From the NCBI GenBank assembly GCA_035536775.1, contig DATLNM010000015.1, forward strand, positions 1 through 36,037: a stretch of 36,037 bases of DNA. Reading direction: 5' to 3'. Below, one piece after another: positions 13,446 through 19,852 of this stretch (within the stretch, counting starts at the first letter, position 1; every line of letters starts with the position of its first letter). The notes below the pieces were generated by a model. The model had not been told where the DNA came from. It saw nothing but the letters and a program-made list of their open reading frames with translations, and did not search any database. The DNA is from DATLNM01 sp035536775 (lineage in GTDB: Bacteria; Actinomycetota; CADDZG01; WHSQ01). Made by a program: the position numbers and the translations under genes.

Positions 13446-13886
13446 ATGGCAAACGGCGGAGGTCGCCGCAAGAAGATCCTGCAGGTTTTGAAGCTGCAGA
13501 TCTCGGCCGGCCAGGCAACACCGGCGCCGCCCGTCGGGCCCGCGTTGGGCCAGGCGGGCATCAACATCATGGAGTTCTGCAAGCAGTACAACGCGGCGAC
13601 GCAGGCACAGACGGGGACGATCGTCCCCGTCGAGATCACCGTGTACGAAGACCGTTCGTTCACGTTCGTTACCAAGACGCCACCCGCGGCGGTACTTCTT
13701 CGTCAGAAGGCGGGCATCGACAAGGGCTCGAGCGAACCCAACCGGTCCAAGGCCGGATCTGTTTCGCGCGACCAGGTGCGCGAGATCGCCGAGCAGAAGA
13801 TGGACGACCTGAACGCGAACGATGTCGATGCAGCGATGAAGATCATCGAAGGCACGGCGCGCAGTATGGGCATCTCAGTCAACTAG
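13446..13886 (+). CDS. rplK: 50S ribosomal protein L11
   Basis: The 146-residue product is full length and collinear with bacterial L11. Recognisable parts are the Pro-rich N-terminal segment (LKLQISAGQATPAPPVGPAL, GQAGINIMEFCKQYN) and the C-terminal rRNA-binding domain (KAGIDKGSSEPNRSKAGSV, and EIAEQKMDDLNANDVDAAMK). L11 binds 23S rRNA at the GTPase centre with L10/L12. GGGAGGAAAC just before the ATG is the ribosome-binding site. The gap to nusG is 14 bp, so they share a transcript. Confidence 0.97.
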   Translation: MANGGGRRKKILQVLKLQISAGQATPAPPVGPALGQAGINIMEFCKQYNAATQAQTGTIVPVEITVYEDRSFTFVTKTPPAAVLLRQKAGIDKGSSEPNRSKAGSVSRDQVREIAEQKMDDLNANDVDAAMKIIEGTARSMGISVN

Positions 13887-13897
13887 TTCAGCAGTCA

Positions 13898-13930
13898 GTG
13901 GGAGGCAGCACGGCTGCCGTTTCACACCAC
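13898..13930 (+). promoter_or_regulatory. candidate L1-binding mRNA element between rplK and rplA
   Basis: GTGG (13898-13901) pairs with CCAC (13927-13930). Inside lies a hairpin, GGCAGC (13904-13909) with GCTGCC (13913-13918) around ACG. The two stems are separated by a lopsided internal loop of 2 nt on the 5' side and 8 nt on the 3' side. Two helices around such an asymmetric loop is the form of L1-binding sites on rRNA and on its own mRNA, used for feedback control of the L11-L1 operon. It ends just before the rplA ribosome-binding site, where binding could block translation. The assignment is by structure and position only. Confidence 0.5.
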
Positions 13931-13945
13931 GAAAAGGAGTTCCAC

Positions 13946-14671
13946 GTGCCAAAGCCAGGTAAGCGCTTCACCCAAGCAGCTCAGCTCGTCGATCGGGATC
14001 ACCTCTACTCGCCCGCAGAGGCGTTCAAGATCCTGAAGACATTCCCCGACGCCAAGTTCGACGAGTCGGTCGAGATCGCGATCCGGTTGGGCGTCGACCC
14101 CCGCAAGGCGGACCAGATGGTGCGCGGCGCGATCTCCCTTCCCAAGGGCACCGGCAAGACCATGCGCGTTGCGGTGTTCGCTAAGGGTGAGAAGGCCAAG
14201 GACGCCGAGAACGCCGGTGCCGACGTCGTCGGTGACGACGATCTGGCGACGCGTATCCAAGAGGGATGGCTCGACTTCGACGCCGTCGTCGCCAGCCCCG
14301 ACATGATGCCCGTTGTCGGAAAGCTGGGACGCGTCCTCGGGCCTCGTGGCCTTATGCCGAACCCCAAGTCCGGAACCGTGACCGACGACGTCGCCAAGGC
14401 AGTGCGCGACATCAAGGGCGGTCTCGTCGAGTACCGCACGGACCGCCACGGCAACCTGCACCTGATCCTCGGCAAGAAGTCTTTCCCCGAGGCCGATCTG
14501 GCCGAGAACTACAGCGCGGCGATCGACGAGGTCGTACGCGCCAAGCCGGCCGCGGCAAAGGGCCGCTACCTCAAGAGCATGACGATCTCGAGCACCATGG
14601 GGCCCGGAGTGCGGATCGACCCGGTGCGCTGGAAGGAGATCGGGCTCGACGCGGACGGAGAGGCCTCTTAG
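13946..14671 (+). CDS. rplA: 50S ribosomal protein L1
   Basis: The 241-residue protein starts at GTG 13946 (MPKPGKRFTQAAQLVDRDHL), with AAGGAG at 13934-13939. The family motifs are present: SVEIAIRLGVDPRKADQMVR, GAISLPKGTGKTMRVAVFAK, the segment FDAVVASPDMMPVVGKLGRV and its neighbour LGPRGLMPNPKSGTV, and near the end TISSTMGPGVRID. L1 forms the mobile stalk beside the E site and represses its own operon. Length is normal. Confidence 0.97.
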   Translation: MPKPGKRFTQAAQLVDRDHLYSPAEAFKILKTFPDAKFDESVEIAIRLGVDPRKADQMVRGAISLPKGTGKTMRVAVFAKGEKAKDAENAGADVVGDDDLATRIQEGWLDFDAVVASPDMMPVVGKLGRVLGPRGLMPNPKSGTVTDDVAKAVRDIKGGLVEYRTDRHGNLHLILGKKSFPEADLAENYSAAIDEVVRAKPAAAKGRYLKSMTISSTMGPGVRIDPVRWKEIGLDADGEAS

Positions 14672-14689
14672 GGAGTTCTGCTATCTTGT

Positions 14690-14792
14690 CGACAGCCCGA
14701 GACCGCCGGGGGGTTCGCCCTTAATCAGCCGGCGCAGGTGACCGAACGCTGTTTCGCTTTGCGGTTGCCTTGTCATGGGCAACCGCTTTTTA
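14690..14792 (+). promoter_or_regulatory. L10 leader (ribosomal protein L10-binding RNA with attenuator)
   Basis: This lies in the 158-nt spacer before rplJ. CGCCGG (14704-14709) pairs with CCGGCG (14729-14734). Inside is a small hairpin, GGGG-TTCG-CCC (14710-14720), followed by TTAATCAG. The 3' strand runs on as CAGGTGACC (14735-14743), the sequence usual in L10 leaders. L10, in complex with L12, binds this element in many bacteria and switches a following terminator. That terminator is present (14761-14791), so the rplJ-rplL genes are probably under feedback attenuation. A separate promoter for this leader was not identified with confidence. Confidence 0.75.
14761..14791 (+). terminator. 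Rho-independent attenuator hairpin before rplJ
   Basis: GCGGTTGCC (14761-14769) pairs perfectly with GGCAACCGC (14778-14786) around an 8-nt loop, followed by TTTTT (14787-14791). It sits 38 bases before the rplJ start, immediately after the L10-binding structure, so it most likely acts as the conditional terminator. Confidence 0.8.
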
Positions 14793-14829
14793 ATTTGCAG
14801 CGCAACATCGAGAGAGCACGAGGAGACTT

Positions 14830-15648
14830 ATGGCGAGACCAGAGAAGGTCGCTGCGGTCAAGGAGATCACCGAGAGGTTCGGTGGATCGGACGCAGCTCT
14901 ACTAACCGAATACCGAGGGCTTACCGTCGCGGAGATTGCCGACGTCCGGAACTCACTGCGCGCTGCCGACGCCGACTACAAGGTCTTGAAGAACACGCTC
15001 GCGCGCATCGCGGTGCGGGAGGTGGGACTTGAAGAGCTGGTCGATATGCTCGAAGGTCCGACGGCGATCGCATTCGTCCGCGGCGACGCCGCGGCCGCTG
15101 CCAAAGCTCTAGACGAGGCCGCCAAGCGCTTCCCCGTGCTTGTGATCAAGGGTGGAGTCCTCAAAGGCAAGGTCATCGACGCCGATCAGGCGCGCCGGCT
15201 CGCCAAGCTCGAATCCCGCGAGGTCCTGCTGTCCAAGATGGCGATGCTGTTCAACCAGCCCGCCCAGCAAGCGGTCAACGTGTTCGCTGCGCTTCTGCGA
15301 GACCTCGGCTCGATGCTCGCCCAGGTCGTTGAGCAGAAGCAGTCGGAGGCGCCGGCCCCAGCGGCCGAGGAGCCTCCTGCTCCCGCGGAAGATGCACCTG
15401 CTGAAGAAGCTCCGGCCGCGCCCGACGCGACCCCACAGGCCGCGCCCGAGGAGGCACCTGAAGCTGCCGAGCCACCGGCCGAGGTCCCGGAGGCCGTGGA
15501 TCAAGCGGCAGCTGCTCCCGAGGCTGACTCTGGCGAGACCGCTGAGGTCGAGGCCTCGAACGCAGAGGCTCCCGCGACGACCGAAGAGACCACAGACGAG
15601 GCAGCATCCGAAGAGACACCAAGCACTGCAACCGACGAGGAGGCATAG
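14830..15648 (+). CDS. rplJ: 50S ribosomal protein L10, with long C-terminal extension
   Basis: The first 172 residues are a complete L10 (KVAAVKEITERFGGSDAALL, LLTEYRGLTVAEIADVRNSL, YKVLKNTLARIAV, then the C-terminal helix that carries the L12 dimers). Residues from about 173 to 272 form a low-complexity tail of Ala, Pro, Glu and Thr with repeats such as APAEEPPAPAEDAPAEEAP. L10 is normally 165-180 residues. The tail lies after the L12-binding helix and is likely disordered and acidic, somewhat like the acidic ends of archaeal and eukaryotic stalk proteins; this comparison is only suggestive. The ATG at 14830 has GAGGAG upstream. rplL follows after 2 bases. Confidence 0.95.
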   Translation: MARPEKVAAVKEITERFGGSDAALLTEYRGLTVAEIADVRNSLRAADADYKVLKNTLARIAVREVGLEELVDMLEGPTAIAFVRGDAAAAAKALDEAAKRFPVLVIKGGVLKGKVIDADQARRLAKLESREVLLSKMAMLFNQPAQQAVNVFAALLRDLGSMLAQVVEQKQSEAPAPAAEEPPAPAEDAPAEEAPAAPDATPQAAPEEAPEAAEPPAEVPEAVDQAAAAPEADSGETAEVEASNAEAPATTEETTDEAASEETPSTATDEEA

Positions 15649-15650
15649 AG

Positions 15651-16052
15651 ATGGCTGACACACTCACGCAGGACCAGGTTCTGGACGCGATCGCGGGCTG
15701 GACCGTTCTCGAGCTCTCGGAGTTCGTGAAGTCGTTCGAGGACAAGTTCGGTGTCACCGCAGCCGCGCCCGTGGCCTTCGCCGCAGGTCCCGCAGCCGGC
15801 GGAGCCGGTGGTGGCGACGGTGCAGCAGCCGAAGAGGAGAAGGACGAGTTCGACGTCGTCCTGACCGGAGCCGGCGACAAGAAGATCCAGGTCATCAAGG
15901 AGGTCCGCGCGCTTACGAGCCTCGGTCTCAAGGAGGCCAAGGACCTCGTCGACTCGGCGCCGAAGCCGGTCCTCGAGAAGGTCAACAAGGAGCAGGCCGA
16001 AGAGGCCAAGTCCAAGCTCGAAGGCGCCGGCGCCACCGTAGAACTGAAGTAG
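15651..16052 (+). CDS. rplL: 50S ribosomal protein L7/L12
   Basis: The 133-residue protein has an N-terminal dimer domain (VLDAIAGWTVLELSEFVKSF), a flexible Ala/Gly hinge (AAGPAAGGAGGGDGAAAEEE), and the conserved C-terminal factor-binding domain (KIQVIKEVRALTSLGLKEAK, DLVDSAPKPVLEKV). It binds EF-Tu and EF-G at the ribosome stalk. The gene begins 2 bases after rplJ, and its ribosome-binding site lies in the end of rplJ. Length is slightly above the usual 120-130. Confidence 0.97.
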   Translation: MADTLTQDQVLDAIAGWTVLELSEFVKSFEDKFGVTAAAPVAFAAGPAAGGAGGGDGAAAEEEKDEFDVVLTGAGDKKIQVIKEVRALTSLGLKEAKDLVDSAPKPVLEKVNKEQAEEAKSKLEGAGATVELK

Positions 16053-16218
16053 CTGAAGCAAGGTATTGATCAACCCAGGGGGGGTCTGGGGGGGTAGTGA
16101 GCCGATAGGCGAACGCCCCCCCAGGCTCTCAAGGGTTACCCGCAGGTGATGCCGCCGGAGGCGGCAGCACCGCTGAGCAAGGGCGCCAAAGGCGCCCGCC
16201 GCGAGCGGGGTTAAAAGG

Positions 16219-16247
16219 TTGACCCGGTCCCACCGGGAGGCTAGGGT
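16219..16247 (+). promoter_or_regulatory. candidate sigma-70-type promoter P1 upstream of rpoB
   Basis: TTGACC (16219-16224) and TAGGGT (16242-16247) are separated by 17 bp. The -35 box differs from TTGACA at one base, and the -10 box fits the actinobacterial TANNNT form. It would start transcription near 16254, giving a leader of about 240 nt. Confidence 0.5.
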
Positions 16248-16301
16248 TTCGGCCACAGCCCTTCGGGTACATATAGCAACTCGGCCGCCCCATCGGGTGG
16301 C

Positions 16302-16330
16302 TTGACGCAGTACGGCCTCGGCCCTATACT
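16302..16330 (+). promoter_or_regulatory. sigma-70-type promoter P2 upstream of rpoB
   Basis: TTGACG (16302-16307) and TATACT (16325-16330) are separated by exactly 17 bp, a near-consensus housekeeping promoter. Transcription should start near 16337, about 155 nt before the rpoB start. This gives rpoB-rpoC an expression source separate from the rplJ-rplL leader. Confidence 0.8.
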
Positions 16331-16491
16331 GCCTGTTCGCTTTGCCTACCCCTTCGTGCACTCGTTTTGTCGCGCGGCTAAGAACCGCCCATCGCGAACC
16401 GAGGGGATCGAGTCAGGCCCGGAGGGGCTAAAGGGGAACCTCTTCGGGACGCGCCAGACCTCCCCCCGCAGCGATTTCACAGGAGGCCCGC

Positions 16492-19400
16492 TTGTCGTTA
16501 AACGCTTTGCGCGAACGCCGCAGTTTCGCCAAACTCGCTGAAGTCCTCCCCCCGCCCAACCTCATCTCCGTTCAGAAGGAATCGTTCGATTGGTTCCTTA
16601 ACGTGGGACTGGGCGAGACCCTCCGGGACATCTCCCCGGTCGAGGACTTCACCGGGAACCTCGCCCTCCAGTTCCTCAGCCACCGCTTCGAGGAGCCCAA
16701 GTTCGACGAGGACGAGTGCAAAGAGAAGGACATGACCTTCTCTCGTCCGCTGTTCGTGACCGCCGCCTTCATCAACAAGGAGACCGGCGAGATCAAGGAG
16801 CAGACGGTCTTCATGGGCGACTTCCCGATGATGACCGACAAGGGCACCTTCATCATCAACGGCACCGAGCGTGTCGTCGTGTCGCAGCTGGTCCGCTCGC
16901 CGGGCGTGTACTTCGACAAGTCGATCGACAAGACGTCTGACAAGGACATCTTCGCCTGCAAGGTGATCCCGGCCCGCGGCGCATGGCTCGAGTTCGAAAC
17001 CGACAAGCGCGACACCGTGGGCGTGAGGATCGATCGCAAGCGGCGCCAGAACGTCACCGTTCTTCTGAAGGCGCTCGGCTTCGGCGACGATGCCGCGATC
17101 CTCAAGTTGTTCGACAACGCGGCGTCGATCGAGGCGACCCTCGAAAAGGATGCGATCCAGACCGAGGAAGACGCCCTCATGGACATCTACCGCAAGTTGC
17201 GCCCGGGCGAGCCTCCGACCGTCGAGAGTGCCCGTTCGCTCCTCGAGAACCTCTTCTTCAACCCCAAGCGTTATGACCTCGCGAAGGTCGGTCGATACAA
17301 GGTCAACAAGAAGCTCGGCTTCAAGCACGACGAGAAGACCATCGAGGCGTACGGGAGCGTCCTTCGCAAGGACGACATCCTCGCCACGATCCAGTACCTC
17401 GTCCGCCTGCACGCCGGCGAGCCCGACTACGAGACCGACGACATCGACCACTTCGGCAACCGCCGGATCCGTCCGGTCGGCGAGCTCATCCAGAACCAGA
17501 TCCGCGTCGGGTTCTCGCGCATGGAGCGTGTCGTGCGTGAGCGCATGACGACCCAGGACGTCGAGGCCATCACGCCGCAGACCCTGATCAACATCCGGCC
17601 GGTGGTCGCGTCGATCAAGGAGTTCTTCGGATCGTCGCAGCTCAGCCAGTTCATGGACCAGACCAACCCGCTGGCAGGCCTGACCCACAAGCGCCGCCTC
17701 TCGGCGCTGGGCCCCGGCGGTCTGTCGCGTGAGCGAGCAGGCTTCGAGGTCCGTGACGTCCACTCGAGCCACTACGGTCGCATGTGTCCTATCGAGACCC
17801 CTGAAGGCCCCAACATCGGCCTGATCGGGTCGCTGTCGACGTACGCGCGTCTGAACCCCTACGGCTTCATCGAGACGCCGTATCGCAAGGTCGTCGACGG
17901 CAAGGTCACTACGAAGATCGAGTACCTGACCGCAGACGAGGAAGACCGAGCGGTCATCGCTCAGGCAAACGCAATCACCGACGACGCCGGCAACTTCACC
18001 GAGGACCATGTCCTCGTGCGAGGCAAGCTCAACGAGGTCGACTACGTCGACGCCTCGGACGTGGACTACATGGATGTGTCGCCGAAGCAGATCGTCTCTG
18101 TCGGCGCTGCATGCATCCCGTTCCTCGAGCACGACGACGCGAACCGTGCCCTCATGGGCGCCAACATGCAGCGTCAGGCCGTGCCTCTCCTGCGGCCGAC
18201 CGCGCCGTTCGTCGGCACCGGGCTCGAGCACCGCGCGGCAACCGATGCCGGCGACGTCATCATCTGTGAGGCCAACGGCACCGTCGAGGAGGTCTCTGCC
18301 GACGTCGTCGTAGTGGCCACCGGAAACGAGCGCATCGTTTACCGGCTCGACAAGTTCCGCCGGTCGAACCAGTCGACGTGCATCAACCAGCGCCCGATCG
18401 TCAGGGAAGGCCAGAAGGTCAAGAAGGGCGACGTCCTCGCGGACGGTCCTTCGACCGACAACGGTGACCTCGCCCTCGGCGCGAACCTGCTCGTCGCGTT
18501 CATGTCCTGGGAGGGCTACAACTTCGAGGACGCGATCATCTTGTCGCAGCGCCTCGTCAAGGACGACGTCCTCACCTCGATCCACATCGAGGAGTACGAG
18601 GTCGACGCCCGTGACACCAAGCTCGGTGCCGAGGAGATCACACGGGACATCCCGAACGTCTCCGAGGAGGTCCTCGCGGACCTGGACGACCGCGGCATCG
18701 TGCGCGTGGGGGCCGACGTCGGTCCCGGCGACGTTCTCGTCGGCAAGGTCACGCCCAAGGGCGAGACTGAGCTCACGCCGGAGGAGCGTCTGCTGCGTGC
18801 GATCTTCGGTGAGAAGGCGCGTGAGGTGCGAGACACCTCGCTGAAGATGCCCCACGGCGAGAGCGGCAAGGTCATCGGTGTCCGTGAGTTCTCACGCGAC
18901 AACGGCGACGAGCTGCCCCCGGGCGTGAACGAGCTCGTGCGCGTGTTCGTGGCGCAGAAGCGCAAGATCTCGGAGGGCGACAAGCTCGCCGGGCGCCACG
19001 GCAACAAGGGCGTCATCTCCAAGATCCTGCCCGAGCAGGACATGCCCTTCATGGCCGATGGAACGCCGATCGACATCATCCTCAACCCGCTCGGTGTGCC
19101 GTCCCGGATGAACCTCGGGCAGGTGCTCGAGACGCACCTCGGATGGGCCGCCAAGCAGCGCTGGGAGGACAACCTCGACGACCTGGACCTCACGCCTGGT
19201 GCGTGGCGTACCCAGGACCCGACGTGGGTTGCGACGCCGGTGTTCGACGGAGCGCGCGAGGGCGAGATCCTCGACGCACTGGCGACCACCGCGGCGCGTC
19301 CGACCGAGTACCCACTCGTAAACGCGGTCGGCAAGGCTCAGCTTTACGACGGCCGCAGCGGTGAGCCGTACGACAACGAGATCACCGTCGGCTACATGTA

Positions 19401-19845
19401 CGTGCTGAAGCTGTCGCACCTCGTCGACGACAAGATCCACGCACGGTCGACCGGTCCGTACTCGATGATCACGCAGCAGCCGCTCGGCGGTAAGGCGCAG
19501 TTCGGTGGGCAGCGGTTCGGCGAGATGGAGGTGTGGGCGCTCGAGGCTTACGGCGCGGCCTACTGCCTCCAGGAGCTTCTGACGATCAAGTCGGACGACG
19601 TCCTCGGACGCGTCAAGGTCTACGAAGCCATCGTCAAGGGCGAGAACATCCCCGAGCCCGGCATCCCCGAGTCCTTCAAGGTCCTCATCAAAGAGATGCA
19701 GTCGTTGTGCCTGAATGTCGAGGTTCTCTCGGCGGAGGGCGAAGAGATCGAGATGAAGGAGATCGACGAGGACATCTTCCGCACCGCGGAAGAGCTCGGC
19801 ATCGATCTGTCCCGCCGCGAGCCATCGTCAGTCGAGGAGGTCTGA
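16492..19845 (+). CDS. rpoB: DNA-directed RNA polymerase beta subunit
   Basis: This is a full-length beta subunit of 1117 residues. The TTG start at 16492 is well supported by AGGAGG at 16481-16486. Family segments include FIINGTERVVVSQLVRSPGV and the rifampicin-binding region near residues 378-415 (FFGSSQLSQFMDQTNPL, then GLTHKRRLSALGPGG). The residues matching E. coli D516, H526 and S531 are the drug-sensitive forms. Later come RPTAPFVGTGLEHRAATDAG, GRHGNKGVISKILPEQDMPF, and near the C-terminus LGGKAQFGGQRFGEMEVWAL. With RpoC it forms the catalytic core of RNA polymerase. rpoC follows after 7 bases. Confidence 0.98.
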   Translation: MSLNALRERRSFAKLAEVLPPPNLISVQKESFDWFLNVGLGETLRDISPVEDFTGNLALQFLSHRFEEPKFDEDECKEKDMTFSRPLFVTAAFINKETGEIKEQTVFMGDFPMMTDKGTFIINGTERVVVSQLVRSPGVYFDKSIDKTSDKDIFACKVIPARGAWLEFETDKRDTVGVRIDRKRRQNVTVLLKALGFGDDAAILKLFDNAASIEATLEKDAIQTEEDALMDIYRKLRPGEPPTVESARSLLENLFFNPKRYDLAKVGRYKVNKKLGFKHDEKTIEAYGSVLRKDDILATIQYLVRLHAGEPDYETDDIDHFGNRRIRPVGELIQNQIRVGFSRMERVVRERMTTQDVEAITPQTLINIRPVVASIKEFFGSSQLSQFMDQTNPLAGLTHKRRLSALGPGGLSRERAGFEVRDVHSSHYGRMCPIETPEGPNIGLIGSLSTYARLNPYGFIETPYRKVVDGKVTTKIEYLTADEEDRAVIAQANAITDDAGNFTEDHVLVRGKLNEVDYVDASDVDYMDVSPKQIVSVGAACIPFLEHDDANRALMGANMQRQAVPLLRPTAPFVGTGLEHRAATDAGDVIICEANGTVEEVSADVVVVATGNERIVYRLDKFRRSNQSTCINQRPIVREGQKVKKGDVLADGPSTDNGDLALGANLLVAFMSWEGYNFEDAIILSQRLVKDDVLTSIHIEEYEVDARDTKLGAEEITRDIPNVSEEVLADLDDRGIVRVGADVGPGDVLVGKVTPKGETELTPEERLLRAIFGEKAREVRDTSLKMPHGESGKVIGVREFSRDNGDELPPGVNELVRVFVAQKRKISEGDKLAGRHGNKGVISKILPEQDMPFMADGTPIDIILNPLGVPSRMNLGQVLETHLGWAAKQRWEDNLDDLDLTPGAWRTQDPTWVATPVFDGAREGEILDALATTAARPTEYPLVNAVGKAQLYDGRSGEPYDNEITVGYMYVLKLSHLVDDKIHARSTGPYSMITQQPLGGKAQFGGQRFGEMEVWALEAYGAAYCLQELLTIKSDDVLGRVKVYEAIVKGENIPEPGIPESFKVLIKEMQSLCLNVEVLSAEGEEIEMKEIDEDIFRTAEELGIDLSRREPSSVEEV

Positions 19846-19852
19846 TCTAACA

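Larger units (their letters stand above)
16053..16491 (+). other. structured 439-bp rplL-rpoB spacer
   Basis: No convincing gene lies here. From 5' to 3' it holds two runs of seven G (16078-16084 and 16088-16094) separated by TCT. The second run, with CT before it, pairs with CCCCCCCAG at 16116-16124 around a 21-nt loop, but no T-run follows. Next are a perfect hairpin GCCGCC-GGA-GGCGGC (16151-16165), a perfect hairpin GGGCGCC-AAA-GGCGCCC (16181-16197), and a possible closing helix CCCGC (16139-16143) with GCGGG (16205-16209), giving a multibranched fold. Two promoter candidates follow, then an untranslated leader of about 155 nt. In other bacteria this spacer holds a partial terminator and RNA processing sites. 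Confidence 0.6.

Noticed and set aside
16302..16541. Small open frame (79 codons) overlapping the rpoB start
   Set aside because: It begins inside the rpoB promoter -35 box and has no ribosome-binding site or domain.
17620..17740. Possible rifampicin-resistance allele in rpoB (and streptomycin resistance in rpsL)
   Set aside because: The residues matching E. coli RpoB D516, H526 and S531, and S12 K43 and K88, are the drug-sensitive forms.
16498..18855. Long open frame (785 codons) on the minus strand opposite rpoB
   Set aside because: It mirrors the third-base GC bias of rpoB, has low-complexity Arg/Asp/Val-rich translation and matches no family. Such frames are usual opposite high-GC genes.
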